From the NCBI GenBank assembly GCA_025617745.1, contig CM046855.1, forward strand, positions 16,833,880 through 16,897,879: DNA of 64,000 nt. The letters run 5' to 3'. The stretch is from Heliocidaris erythrogramma (taxonomy: Eukaryota; Echinodermata; Echinoidea; Camarodonta; Echinometridae). This document shows, one piece after another, positions 1 through 12,269 of this stretch (its first letter is position 1; each line of letters opens with the position of its first letter). Both the position numbers and the translations under genes were made by a program. The notes under the pieces were generated by a model. It saw only the letters and a program-made list of their open reading frames with translations. It was not told the DNA's origin and ran no database searches.

Positions 1-53
1 TCTCTTTCTCTCTCTCACTTTCTTTCCTTTACAAGTCATTCTTTCCCATCTCT

Positions 54-93
<40 letters not shown>

Positions 94-560
94 TTCCTAT
101 ATCCCCCTCCCTATCCATCTCTTCTCTCTTTATACACCAAACTCTTGTTTTTGTCATTGGATTTCTTTATTATCATGATCTCCATCTCTACCTGTTTTCC
201 CTCCATTTATCTTGAATCCCCTTATCAATCTCTGTATCTTTATGTTATTTCCTTTCAATACCTTTTCTTGTCTCCATCGCTCTTTTATTCATTTTTCACT
301 TTTTACTCTTTCTTCTTTTATGTTTTCTTTCTTTCTCAATTTCTTTTCTATTTTTGTCTTTCCTTTTATTGATTTCTTTCTCTTACATTCTAGCAATTGT
401 TCTCTCTGAATACCTCTCTCAAAACACCGCTATATCTCCGACTTCATATCTATACATATCCTTCTCTTTCTTCTCCCTCTCTCTCTCACTCTCCTTCCCT
501 CTCTCGACTTTTTTTTTTATCTTCATCTCTCACCGCGTCGCAAACCACATCTTATACCAA
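1..560. repeat. Polypyrimidine tract with (CT)n core
   Basis: The plus strand is almost wholly C+T for over 500 bp, with an uninterrupted (TC)n run at about 57-91 and CT/TTC-rich stretches to about 520. Open frames here encode only Ser/Leu/Phe/Tyr-rich low-complexity peptides and are not taken as genes. Such strand asymmetry can adopt triplex (H-DNA) structure, but that is inference. Confidence 0.9.
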
Positions 561-599
561 GGTATTACTGACCCCCAACCCAAAGAGAAGTCAAACACT

Positions 600-1150
600 C
601 TTCAACATTCTTTAGAACCTCCCCCTGTGGTAACAGTCCTAAACACAGAGACAAAGATAGAATAGAGAATGCGAAAACAATACCACTTGAAAGCGACGTG
701 GAAGGACCAGGTCTTATTGAGTTATCTCCTTTTCTTCTTAACTTTTCAAGAGTGTTTGTTTTCACCTAGACGACATCGGGACGTGGGAAGAAAATTTTCT
801 TCCGAAACAGGAACTAAAAAAACCCCGCTGAAAACCAGAACTACCTTTTACAGAGCAATCTGATCTTCATTTCAAGTTCCTTCGATTTGATGATAAGGGA
901 ATTTTTTTTTAATTTAGTGTTCAGGTCACTATAATTATGTAGACCTTATGGAAAATTAAAATGGCAATTTTACTATGATATATTTGCTCCTACTCACATA
1001 ATGACTAACAAGTCACTGTTTAAAAGATTTTATAAGTGAGCGGAATATTTTTTTCACTTGGAGACAACCCGCTACGCATCTTAATATCTTGGTTCGTAGG
1101 GAAACTTAAGAGAGAACTGGATATTAATGTTTGTAATACTTGAATGTTTA
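600..1150. other. Unique AT-rich DNA, no gene seen
   Basis: No repeat, RNA gene or plausible coding frame is visible. A short frame at 669-863 has no recognisable domain and is not annotated. Confidence 0.5.
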
Positions 1151-1157
1151 ACAAAAA

Positions 1158-1330
1158 GGGAGAGTTGTCCACAATTATGGCATAGTCAAACTACTCATTC
1201 CCAAATTCTAGATTAAAATACATGTACATGTAGTGATATCAACTTTAAAGCAATTTATTTTTTATCCTTCATCTTATTCAAACTTTCATCAACCATAATT
1301 TTTCTGCTTTTACACAACGAAACTTGCCAT
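1158..1330 (+). mobile_element. Half of a foldback element (related to 41872-42060)
   Basis: This stretch aligns in order with the right arm of the foldback element at 41284-42060. Shared blocks are GGGAGAGTTGTCCACA at the start, then TGTAGTGAT, then TTCAAACTTTCA, then TTTTTCTGCTTT followed by ACACAA. The opposite arm was not found on the left side, so this is a solo or truncated arm. It is non-coding and non-autonomous. The similarity is visible by eye; identity was not computed. Confidence 0.7.
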
Positions 1331-1339
1331 TGCCCTTTG

Positions 1340-2280
1340 CTGATATTTTTTATCAAAGTTTCATTGAAGGACTGAATTAGTTTATTCTATGTTCACTTGA
1401 CTCTTCTTAATTGAGACCATGGTCATGAAAACAATAAAGACTTCTTAACTGTAATAACAAAAGATATTTGAGGGCTACTTGATGTAAAATGCAAAATACA
1501 TATCATATCTTTATATTATTTTTCTAAAGAAACAAATAATCCATTTGAAATTATCAATAGCACATTTTATTTCATTATTTTATTTATGTTTCAGTAGAAT
1601 AAGAATGCGATCCGAGATCAGAAAAAAGAAAATATTTTACGTGGTATATACCTACAATCCTTTATTACTTGTCTTTACTTTTTTTAAAGATTTTCTCGCT
1701 AATCATAATCTATTTTAATATTTTGCAAACCAGAAATATTTCACAAATACAAATAACTGTCCTACTTATTCAAGGTTATATCAGTAGCGCAACAGCTGAT
1801 GTTATTTCTAGTGTTCTTCTACTTCCATACTTAATCAACGATCATGAAAAATCCGACAAAAATCAATGGAATCATCATTAAGCGGGCTTCCTCTTGACAA
1901 AAAAAAAAAGAAAAGAATGCTATCAGTCCGAAACAAAAACCATCGCTTTCGTAAAGTGAAGCTCGAATAATTCTATTAATGACTTCTCTGCCCATTATCT
2001 CACCGGCAATAGAGAACTGCAAGCCATCAGAGGGCTAATCAGGCATAGCTAAATGCATCCGTAATTTCATTAAGATCTGGATGTCCATTAGATGCGCTTT
2101 GGGATGAATGCGGGTCTTGATTTGAAATCTCGCTTGAATACTTGCTGGCTTTTTTCTCTATGACCATGTCCTGCATGAAAGCCAACTTTTTAATGGATCC
2201 CCTATCATATCATTATTTTTCTTTTAATCCACACAGCCTGAACATTTACTCATCTTTTCTTTCTCTCTTCATATCTGTAG
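1340..2280. other. AT-rich spacer, no gene seen
   Basis: A+T-rich DNA without recognisable coding capacity or repeat structure. Poly-A/T runs (for example 1899-1910) are the only low-complexity feature. Confidence 0.5.
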
Positions 2281-2299
2281 ATTTTTCTTTTCGGTTCTC

Positions 2300-2366
2300 T
2301 CCCCCCCTCTCTCTCTCTCTCTCCCTTTATCCATCTCTTTCTCTCTCTGTCTCTCTCTCTCTTTGT
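2300..2366. repeat. (CT)n microsatellite, interrupted
   Basis: The plus strand carries a run of six C followed by CT dinucleotides interrupted by short TTTA and TGT units. The overlapping open frame is a Ser/Leu translation of the repeat. Confidence 0.85.
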
Positions 2367-2569
2367 CTACATCATTAAGGTTTCAATCACCAAACAATTA
2401 TATATTTTTTTCTATCTTCAAAAGTCATTTTGCACATTTTTACTTGTCTGTTATTGGTCGATTCGATTTAATTTTGAATTAAATCAATCATGCCAGGAAA
2501 TCTATGTAAACATTTTTTCAACCTGATGACTGATGTTTTCTTGTCTTTTCTTTCGTTCTTTCTTTTATT

Positions 2570-2732
2570 GTGTGTGTGTGTGTGGGTGTGGGGTGTGTTT
2601 GTGAATGTCTGGTTTTAGGGAAGTAAGTGTGGGTGGGAGGGATGGAAGGTTTCTACGCAGTGGTTGTTTCGGAGGGAATGGGTAGGGAGGGGTCCGCCTT
2701 GTCGTTTGTTTTGTTTGTTTGTTTGTTTGTTT
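2570..2732. repeat. GT-rich microsatellite and (TTTG)n
   Basis: (TG)n at about 2571-2584 passes into G+T-rich sequence, followed by a tetranucleotide (TTTG)n run near 2703-2730. It is a composite low-complexity block without coding content. Confidence 0.85.
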
Positions 2733-3280
2733 TTTAATAATATATTCCGTAAAATTATGATTTGTTCACTTTGTTTGGATATACATCATCACACTAATAT
2801 GTTTAAATGTTATATAATCATGTATGGAATAATTTCAATTCAGTTACATCATTAGAAACGCACATTTATTAGTTTTGATTTTACATTCCAGAGGAAGAAT
2901 ATTTTGCATAATAATTATATAAGTGATGATGAAGTATTTTATTTGTTCATTTTGTTAAAACATTCAAAGAGAATATGTTGATTGTATAATTTGTATTTCA
3001 TGGAATCATTAATAAAGATCATTGAAAAAAAAGTGTTTGTGTGTGAAAGCGATACGTGCAATTTAAGAGACAAGGGGTTAACATTTTTCAAACTGCACAA
3101 CCTCATTTCTTTACTGATAATCACACCTTAACCCATAAATATGGTACATTGGATTGACCTTGTCTTCTTTTTCCTAGTATTCCTTATTGCCACTCCTGAT
3201 GAATGAGAAATGCATATATACCTTCAGAGTGTTCGCAGACCTGTAGATTTATAGACAAGTTTATACAACATATATAACGG
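2733..3280. other. AT-rich spacer, no gene seen
   Basis: No supported feature. The short minus-strand frame at 2939-3124 has no recognisable domain. Confidence 0.5.
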
Positions 3281-3289
3281 TAGCTTTTG

Positions 3290-3400
3290 CCTCTCTCTTT
3301 CTCCCCCTCTCTCTCTCTCGCTCTCTCTCTCTCAACCTTTTCTGTGTGTGATGCATATATACACTCTACCCCCTCTTCCTCCTTCTCTCTACCCTTCTCT
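3290..3400. repeat. (CT)n-rich microsatellite
   Basis: CT dinucleotide runs broken by CCCC and TCG units, followed by a C+T-rich stretch to about 3400. Confidence 0.85.
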
Positions 3401-3638
3401 CAGTTTCGTTGACATACACGACAATTGCCTTCCTCCTTTTTTATATATACCTGAGCGCCAAAAACATATATATATTTCGCGCGGATGGAAAGCCCAGAGA
3501 AAATAGTAGGCTGTCGTCTGGCTGTGTGCACAAGTTTACCGAGTGGACTGGGCAAATTTATAAATTCAGTTTGAGGGGCATGTTGAGTTAGTAAACACTA
3601 TAGCTAGAATTGTCGCATATTTTATGTTAATTAATAAT

Positions 3639-3689
3639 GTCCTGTACAGGACCTCTAGGAAGAACAGAGCCATGGTATGAATGGCTCTG
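3639..3689. other. Palindrome followed by a perfect hairpin
   Basis: GTCCTGTACAGGAC (3639-3652) is a perfect 14 bp palindrome. Twelve bases later CAGAGCCAT (3665-3673) pairs perfectly with ATGGCTCTG (3681-3689) across a 7-base loop. A T-rich stretch follows from about 3703. The two structures could form adjacent stem-loops in RNA or DNA. No RNA family is recognised, so function is unknown. Confidence 0.7.
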
Positions 3690-3699
3690 AGTATAGCTA

Positions 3700-4735
3700 T
3701 CTTGTCTTTTTTATTTTTTTCTTTATTCTTGATACATGTAATGTGTATACTAATATGTCAGTGCTTTAATTTAAACGAAAAACAAAACCAAATCAAAACA
3801 AATGAAATTCTGTCGGGTATAAATGTCTTCTATAGCTCGTAATCTGATTTGAAGTTTTAAAAAAAGGTGCAAAATTTACTTTTAATTGTCATCATGGCGA
3901 TAATGTAAGAAGTGCAATTCTCTTTTCTGAAGAATTTTGGCAATCTAAACAGTTTGAAAGAAGGCTTTTGCCCTTTCTGTTAAATACACTTCGGTATGAT
4001 CTTTATTTTTTTTTCACACAGATATATTTTTTGACAGAAATATATATTTTTTAATCTAGTGTATAAATATTATATTAATGTGTGTGTTATCTGATGATAT
4101 AATGATGTCTCAAAATGTTTACGGTGATCGATTTGAGTCAATTAATCTTTGTTCTAATCGAGAAAGTAGAATTAAGAAACTAACAAATAATTTTTTTTAA
4201 ATTATTAATAATTTATTTAGCTTTATTCGTAAATTAAAATAAATGCAAATAATATATATTAACAACATACTTTCGTAAGTTAATTTTTGTTACCAAAACG
4301 ATATGACTCTTCGTATTTCAATCTTATGCTCGTGTAATTTGATAAGTTAACATTAATTAAGTTTCAATTATCTAATTGTTATATTTATATTGTGGTGTTT
4401 TTTTCTTCAAATACTATCACAATTTAACTAATATACATAATTCATTTTTGTAAAATAATGGATCAATCTGACAGTAAAAACGATAGATATTTTTTCATGA
4501 TTTGCTTTGGAAATAATAAAATACTAACGTGGAAATTTTCATTATTATAGCATTAACGAGGTTTGCGTCACCTGTGAAAAGCGAACTGAATCACTGTAAC
4601 CCTCGGTTCTCTCCTTGTGGTATAACTTATAATTACAACTTGGAAATTACTACGTAGTTACGCTAGACACATATTTATCATTCTGATTAAATAAAATGTC
4701 TAACTTACCTTGTTATAATTAAACATTCTCTTTAT
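3700..4735. other. Very AT-rich spacer, no gene seen
   Basis: Long stretches rich in TATA, TTAA and ATTA; no coding frame, RNA gene or repeat unit was recognised. Confidence 0.5.
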
Positions 4736-4736
4736 T

Positions 4737-4862
4737 AGTTCCTTCTCATTCTCTCCTCTTTTCTTTTTGTTGTTATCTTCAACTCTTCTTTCTTCTTCTT
4801 CATCATCATCATCTGTTTCTTCTTCATCACCTTCATTTTCTTTCCCCCTTCTTATTTTTTAA
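4737..4862. repeat. TTC/TCA trinucleotide-rich tract
   Basis: The plus strand is C+T-rich with repeated TTC units and a short (ATC)n run near 4800-4812. It is low complexity and non-coding. Confidence 0.75.
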
Positions 4863-5029
4863 AAATTCATCTTCATATTCTTATAAATGTTCTTGTAAAC
4901 AAAATAATTTAAATCATATTGTTAGCAACGAGATAAAGAGTTACAGTTATATACTGACCAATAAACTTATATTCTTTTGTAAACCACCACATAAAATTTC
5001 CGATCGGTACTTGTTCGAAGATGTGCTCT

Positions 5030-5195
5030 CATAAATACCGTTCAAGCCACTGACCACCATCAATCATTCTAGTGACTTCGTAGCCCAAAGCTACCCGCTG
5101 TGTCGATGATCGCTCTCCGCTTCTTGCTTCCCGAAAGCGCTAGTGGTCGCCACGGCTCATTCCTTGTAGACGGGGCAATCTGCGGGGAAATGATA
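5030..5195. other. GC-richer patch, candidate conserved element
   Basis: About 165 bp of balanced composition stand out between AT-rich flanks and contain several CpG dinucleotides (around TGTCGATGATCGC, CGAAAGCGC and GGTCGCCACGG). No open frame or RNA gene is recognised. A cis-regulatory role is inference from composition only. Confidence 0.3.
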
Positions 5196-5199
5196 GCAA

Positions 5200-6640
5200 A
5201 GACAGAATGGATTTAGAATAGATGTAACATTCTAATAATTGATAGAATCATTGATTTTATATCATAAATTTTACATTCGATCTGCATAAATATCACGCGA
5301 TTAGCTCAGGTCAACGTGTTAAATGGAATATTGTTAGTTACGAATTAAAAAAACAAAACTTGAATATAAGAATATATAATAAGTTGGAAAGTACAACTGT
5401 TTATTTTATTTGTTATTACCATTTTTTATTGTTCATTCATTAAATCATTTCATATATTGAAACAATCACCGACTAGTGTTTAAAATGTTCTGAGTATAGT
5501 GTTGAATGATAATATAATAATGATGTACAAGTAAGTGAATTCTTTATCGGAGAACATTTTTCTATGAAATCCCTACTGAGAAACGCAGTATTAAAATATT
5601 TGATATTAAGGAAGTGCAACAAACTAAACTCATTCATACAGTGATTTTCAAAACTATAGTGGTTGTTTTATCAATTCAGTTTAAATATTACTTAGAGCAG
5701 ATTCACAACCGTATTAGCCGTTGATGTAGTATATGGATAATGTAACGCGCTTTTAAATTATATATCTAATAGTATTTCTCTGTAATTGTTTTTGTTGAAA
5801 ATGGTTGATTATAATCATAGTATGCCTTTCTCAAATTCATTCACTTACACATTTATTTAGGTTTTCGAAGTCTCAGACAATAACGTGGTAGATTATTTCG
5901 AAAATAATTTGACTTGTTGATGTCATACGTTTAGAGGTTCAGTTTATATATCCTGACCACTTTATTTCATCTTTCCTGTTTCAATCTTGAATCAGAATGT
6001 TGAACAGTTATAATATTGTTTTGACAGCCTTTATATTTTACAAACACATGAAAATTCTATAATTTGTCAATTATGTCAATGTCAATATGAATTAGGGCAA
6101 GAAAACCGTTCAAGCTGATACGCTGTATCATTTTTTCATGCATCTGTTGGCAATTCCAAAAGTCTATAAATTAACCAGTATCAATTCATATCTTGCGCAT
6201 TTTTTTACTACTGAGACATGAATTTGACAAATAGCAGTTAACTGTGGTCAACCACATATATTCGATTTATAATCATAATCTACACATTTGTCCACACTAA
6301 GGACAATGATATGATGATAATTGTTGAAAAGTATTATTGTCAGAAATATATTTCAAGAATGTATCATCTTTCGTTATTCAGTTGATATGAAAATAAATTC
6401 CATGAAATATTTTGAAAAAAAAATCTATCGCTCACATGAAGGGTCTCTAATTTTCTGTTTATTTCATGGAAAACAAAGTGGTTACACAAAAGAGATAGCA
6501 TTTTCATGGCAAAGTCTTAAACGCCATCGTTACCGTCTGATGAATTTTAACACATCTGGCGCACTTTTTTCCTAGTCACTCAGCCATTTACAAATAGGAA
6601 TTTCTGATTTTTATAAATTCAAGTTCACCATAAAAAATGG
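5200..6640. other. AT-rich spacer, no gene seen
   Basis: No supported feature. The 84-codon plus frame ending at 6575 has no recognisable domain and unremarkable composition. Confidence 0.5.
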
Positions 6641-6649
6641 GGAAAGTGG

Positions 6650-6935
6650 TCAGATGATTAAACCGTTCAAATTGAGTCTGACCTTCCAGCGGACTTCTCC
6701 GATTTCATCTAATCCATCAAAAATTCGTTTATGCCTTAGATCAAACACTGCACTCTCCCCGTCTCTCACCTATACCGATTTTTTTTTACCCCAATTACCA
6801 AAAATTCGTTAACGCCCTATTGGCGCTCTTTTGTTCCTCAACGCGTTTAGGGTGTCTGCGGGGGTTCTTCGCGTATTTCTCCGTGTAATGTATACGACTC
6901 TGCAATAGTGCGAGCGCTGACAAAAACACTATTCC
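6650..6935. other. GC-richer patch with a short direct repeat
   Basis: The motif CAAAAATTCGTT occurs near 6718 and again near 6798, followed by atgcc and aacgcc respectively. The stretch 6810-6930 has several CpGs (CGCG, GCGC, TGCGGGGG). No coding or RNA gene is recognised; it is a candidate regulatory patch at most. Confidence 0.3.
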
Positions 6936-6939
6936 TCGC

Positions 6940-7815
6940 TGCTATTTTATGAAACTCAAATGGCGTGAAATTATTTCACAATTAACAGTATTTTTCTTAA
7001 CTCCCTTAGCAAATGCATTTGAGGACAAAAATCAGAAAATACAATAATCGTTGTAAAAATCTTGCGGCGAAAAAATGGGAGCTTTCCATTTCCTTCTTTC
7101 AGCTCCAGTGAATATTACGTGACATAACAAAAAGATTTGTTTTTATGGGAAATACCACACCTTGATTACTAATTCAACTTGAAACTATTTGGTTTTGCTG
7201 TGGGAGGCAATATAACCTTGGGCTAAATGAATGATTGAAATTTTGGTTTTGTACTAAATCTCTATCGGAGAAGAAAAATATTACGCTTTGAGATATCCTA
7301 ATTGGTGATTTAGTTAAGAAGTAAATATATTTGGCTCTTCTCTTTCAATCTTTCTTTTTCCCCGATGTTTGGTCTTGTATTCCTCAGGCAAATGCGAAAA
7401 TGCATCAATATTATAAATCACATAGCGATAAGTTATCAATATAATTATTTTGAAACATGAACAAAATTTGTTTCTAAAGAGCACTTCTTCTAAAGAAAGA
7501 TGAGTAGCATTTAATATGTATCTACCTCTCTTTCTCAGCAGTTTACATTTTATTTTATTCCAGTACGATTACAAATTCCTGAGGAAAAATATAATTCCTC
7601 AGAATTATGAGTTCTTTTTTGTAAAAAAAAACACCTAGTCTTTTCTTCCCATGTCAGTACATATCCGTGTGATTTTTCGTGTGTCCCACTTGGAAGGAGA
7701 AGGAATACAGGCCCAAAACAGGCTGATCATGCCATCACGAAGAACTTTGAGGCTACTACCCACATGCCCAAGTAATCAAGGAATTCAATAAGTACTTTTC
7801 AAGCTAGATTACGAT
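6940..7815. other. AT-rich spacer, no gene seen
   Basis: No repeat or gene signal is recognised in this interval. Confidence 0.45.
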
Positions 7816-7820
7816 AAAAA

Positions 7821-8745
7821 AGTGTAGCCTTTACCTGTACCGTGTTGAGAAATTTGGAAAGTGTCTAGCTGTATCAAATTGCCAAAAACAGAAGAAAAGA
7901 GAATAAAATTTAGTTGTATTTTGTTGAGAAAAGTTAATAGAATCAAGTTTTATCCTGAAAAAAAAAGAGAATTCAATTTAGCTGTATCCTACTGGGGAAA
8001 ACAGAATAGAATTTAGCTGCTTAATTCTGAAAACTATATTAGCAGTATCGTACTGGATGGAAAAACGCTGAGTAACATTTTGCTGCTTATATTGGGGAAA
8101 TTTAGCCGTATCATATTACAAAACAGAGTAAAATTGAAATGTAAGTAATGTATTTTATTGGAAAAAGATATTAGAATTCAAATGTATTAGTTTGGAAAAC
8201 ATAATAAAATTTAAAAGTATCTTATTTTAGAAAAAAGAATATAAACAATTTGTTTTAACAAAAATATGATTGAACTGTATCATTTCCATCAACAACAAAA
8301 AAATAAAAAAAAAACAGTGTAGAACTGAGCTGAATCATATTGGAAGAAAAATCGAATTTAGATATGTCATATGAACAGATTGGAATTTAGGGTATCATAT
8401 TGGAAAAATAGAGCACAATTTAATAGAATCATATTGCAAAAATAGACTAGAATTAAGTTGTATCACAGGGCAAAACAAAAGAAAAAAAAGATAAAAGAAA
8501 TAGCATCATGTTCGAAAAAATAAATATAATTTCAACTCAAAGAAGAATAATTTAACCGTATCTATTTAAAAAAAAATAGTTGTATCACTTGGCAAAATAC
8601 AAAAAAGAAATAAGTTGCATGATCGAAAAAAGTAAGAATTAAGTTGTCTCAAATTTTCAAATTAAAACTTTGTCTGTATCATATTGGTAAAAACGGGAAT
8701 AAAACACAGCCGTAACTATCATGTTTGGAAAAAGAGAAGGTTTTG
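7821..8745. repeat. Highly degenerate tandem array, about 25 short units
   Basis: Some 925 bp consist of successive variants of one unit with consensus near AGCTGTATCATATTGGAAAA followed by an A-rich spacer ending in GAATTT. Unit length drifts between about 23 and 48 bp because the A-rich spacer expands and contracts. Good copies begin near 7868, 7978, 8098, 8330, 8386, 8579 and 8678, with weaker ones between. Every copy is A-rich on the plus strand and no frame is open. This is an old, decayed minisatellite or satellite fragment. The unit matches nothing I recognise. Confidence 0.8.
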
Positions 8746-9099
8746 TGAATGGAAGGGAGGAGTGGATATTAATGAATACAGCTATACTGCTTCAGTTAAA
8801 TGATGTTTATAGTAAACACCTAGAAAACTTCGATGGAGATAGAACGAAGTACGGTAAGTAACAAGGAAAATCAATCAAAATAACTATATTTTAGTAAATC
8901 TATTGGTCTAATAGAATTACTGAAAATGGTTTTAACCATCCTGATTATTTTGTTTTAATTCAGAGAGGTGTATAATGTCGGAATAACGTAATAGATATTC
9001 AGTGGAGGGCCAGTTATTCTGAACTTGCACTTACTGCAGATGAGATCTGATCTGCGATTTCAAATTTTGTTGCATTTATTTTGCAGGCAAGATTTGAAA

Positions 9100-9260
9100 G
9101 TGAAGATGTACGGTAGATACAATATTTACAGCGTCTAGTCAGTCGCCGTACGTGATGTGATGGCGCTGTCCAGTACACAAAGTGACCGGAAACTCCGATC
9201 TAGTTCTAGAATGCATATGTGTCACGGGCGCTTTTTGGAATCAAAGGTTCGGGAGCAGAC
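9100..9260. other. GC-richer patch, candidate regulatory element
   Basis: About 160 bp of balanced composition with several CpGs (CAGTCGCCGTACG, ATGGCGCTG, GACCGGAAACTCCG, CACGGGCGC) lie between AT-rich flanks. CCGGAA is compatible with an ETS core. No gene is recognised. Confidence 0.3.
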
Positions 9261-9744
9261 GTTTCAGCCATAAAACTTACAGCAAACTATTATAAAGTTA
9301 AATGAGCTCATAGCTCATATAATGTTGGGAAAAACAAAAAAAGGGTTAAGGTTTAAATTGAGTCCTAGCCTTATGTAACATGATGCAGAACGCAATGTAG
9401 AATCTCAAAGAAATCACGAAGAAATTTCCTTTGATAAGTGTTGCAGGAAAAACATCAAGATATGAAAATTTTAATCTTGTATCTGACCAAGCTCAATTTG
9501 TCACGATTTCAAAAATATTATACTGTTAATTCCAGACATAAAATATAGCGATATGAACCTGGAAGATCCGAGCCTCTATAATGAATATACTTGACTAAAA
9601 TAAGGATTTGGAAAGAAGACTTTCCAATACTATATTTACACCCAAGTAAGATAAAATGCACATTGCAGGAAAGCTGTTAAAATACGATACTATTTTGTTT
9701 TGAAATAATCTTCACAAGCACTTGGAATTCAGCTGTCTGCCACC

Positions 9745-9843
9745 GCCCCACACACACTACCCACACCCTCATCCACACTATATCTCTTTTCCCCTTCCCC
9801 TTCTCTCCCCCTTTCTCTCTCTCTCTCTCACTCTCTCTCGTAC
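9745..9843. repeat. CA/C-rich block then (CT)n microsatellite
   Basis: A CCACAC-type stretch (9745-9778) passes into C+T-rich sequence with (CT)n at about 9814-9839. Overlapping open frames on both strands are repeat translations. Confidence 0.85.
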
Positions 9844-9949
9844 AAGCGTCTCTCAAACTTATCAAGATCTACCATTGCACTTTTATCCAACAGAGGAATA
9901 TGAAAATCTTATGAGCATCGCTATAAATGGACCTTTATCTGACTAGTAC

Positions 9950-10035
9950 TTTATCTCGTCCAACATGGCGCTGGGTGGTGGGGGCGGTAGCTACAGCTTG
10001 ACGATAAGACCTTGGACCGAAAAGACACGACAAGA
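9950..10035. other. Short GC-rich patch with ATGGCGC
   Basis: The sequence around CAACATGGCGCTGGG and the following G-rich stretch stands out from AT-rich flanks. It resembles a YY1-type core (ATGGCG) but is not proof of function. Confidence 0.25.
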
Positions 10036-10039
10036 ATGC

Positions 10040-12185
10040 TCATATCCTGTTCAAACATTCTCAACGTTTACGTAGTCATCCAAAAATTGCCACTTTTCTC
10101 AAATTAAGCCCTCATGTTCGGAAAGCGAATAAATCTGAGATGAGAAGACCCGGTATGGTTTTATGACACTTAGTGAGTGATAATGAGCATAACAAGTACG
10201 TGGTTCAACATCGAATAAAACGCTCATGAAAATAACGAAACCTATTACGACAAATTCACGAAGCGTTTACAGCATTGGAAATGACATTTGTGGTATGAAA
10301 TGTTGGATTCCTTTTATTTGTGAAATTTATGAATAGCATCGTTGTTTTTTCAGGTTGAAATAGATGAGGAAAACCAACGTTCACGCAAGTAATAAAGCTT
10401 CAACGAATAATCATGCTTTAATTCTAAACCTTTCAAATTGTCGCCTTCCTATTTATTACTAACTGTAATAACAATAATTTTGTGGTAGGGGAACGTTTAA
10501 AATTCATCAATCTGCCAGTTGTCTGATGATTTTTCCACTCGTTTAATACATTCTTCGTATATGATCCCTTTCATTCATAATGCACAGTTTAAGATAATAT
10601 TTTGTAAAGTATATTTTGATTGTATTTCCATTAAACTGTTAAAACTATCGTACAGGAAGATCCGGAATTCATAAGGTTTTACCAAATCATTCTGGTCAAT
10701 TTTCATTGTTCTTCTTATTTTTGTTTTTTGTTGCTGCTATTGCTTGTTGGTTGGTTTTAATATAAGCCCATTACTTTTATGCAAAGTAAATTAAAGAGGC
10801 TTACAATTATGACAAAATATACCAGCCATCTATCTGTTTCTAGGTTTTAGCATTTGGAGCTTCATGCCTATCATTCAGCGCTGAAGGATGAAAATATATC
10901 GCTTTGAACCTTTAAAAGTGGTTATATGAAATAGTAATGTAATATCGGTCTTTCGAGATCCTGCCATCGAAATCGCTTTTATTTACTCATTTCGTTTCTA
11001 TCCGTGCCCCTAGTCTGAAACCGAGTAATTTAAAAGTGGAGATGGGGAAGAATGAGCAATACCTATCGCTGTTGACCCAACGCTCTGGCCGTTAATTTCC
11101 ATTGTAAACAGGTGGAAGGTGAGTGAGTTCAACCCACAATCATGACTTGACGATTATAACCACCAGAAAAAAAAGAGACAGTCACCAATTCCTGGTGAAA
11201 TATCTGTCCTAATATGAGAATTGAGAGCTCTTCAACTTTTGTAGGTTACAGAAGTGGTCGTATCGTTAACTCAATTTTTTATTTGATATCTCTTTTGCTC
11301 TGATTTCTAATTGAAGTATAATGATGTGAACTGTGAACTCTACGTCCAATTTTATTGTACTTGACAGAACGCTCTGTAATTTTGTGAACCGGGTCCAATA
11401 TTGGAGTACTTTGATCTATAAGTTATGTATGTATACCACTATTCCCAATGGATTGTGTTACCTGATTTTCAAGCCCTACCGATCCAGAGGCTACTATCGG
11501 CCCCTTTACCTTCATTAAGAGGGACCACTTGGACTCGTAAAATCACGAGTGGTCAAATACTGCTACCCCAATGTAAAGATTCTTTAAAAATTGCTTTAGA
11601 AATCAAGTGTACAATCAAAAAGTTTTATATTCTAAGTTATTATCATGGTTCCAAGGTTCAGGGTCCAGTGTTTCCATTGATCACGCAGTTTTCGATCAGA
11701 AAAATGATTGCTCTAGATATAAGCTGTACAGTGATTATCATTGAAAATTCATGTGACATTGCGCCGTAAACGTGACCGATATGCATTACGTATGAGTGCC
11801 TCATCAATCATTTTCAGCTTAGGTATCAGGTTTATTAACGATAAAAGAACAAAAAATGCCGAAGAAAATGTTTAAGAAATATTTCGTGGACAATTAAGAA
11901 GTACTTAGTGTTACTGTAATCTTAAAGCAAATGTTTTAGTAGTTGAATGTTGTCACTTTTCATGTTAAATTTATTCTAAAAATTTATTCACAAAATCAAC
12001 GATTTAAAAAACAATTATGATTGTCAAAGCGGTTTGCCAATAAGATTATTCTCGTTAATTTGTTATTGATGAAATTTTTTTTTTACAAACATATGATTGA
12101 ATAATGAAATCCATTTCAACTCAATCACGGGGCTCAAAGGTTAAATAAAGTAAGTCGAAAAAATTGAAGGTCTCATCGGACATCA
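10040..12185. other. AT-rich spacer, no gene supported
   Basis: No repeat family or RNA gene is recognised. The longest frame, 11425-11769 plus (114 codons), shows no domain or signal peptide; it overlaps another frame and is regarded as chance. Confidence 0.45.
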
Positions 12186-12212
12186 AAATCATGGCATGGG
12201 AGGAAAACTGAA

Positions 12213-12268
12213 AAGGGGAGAAGGGAAGAGGGAGAGAGAGAGAGAGAGAGAGAGCGAGGGGGGGGGGG
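12213..12268. repeat. (GA)n microsatellite ending in a G11 run
   Basis: The plus strand is purine-only from about 12213, with (GA)n at 12232-12254 and an 11-base G homopolymer at 12258-12268. Confidence 0.9.
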
Positions 12269-12269
12269 A

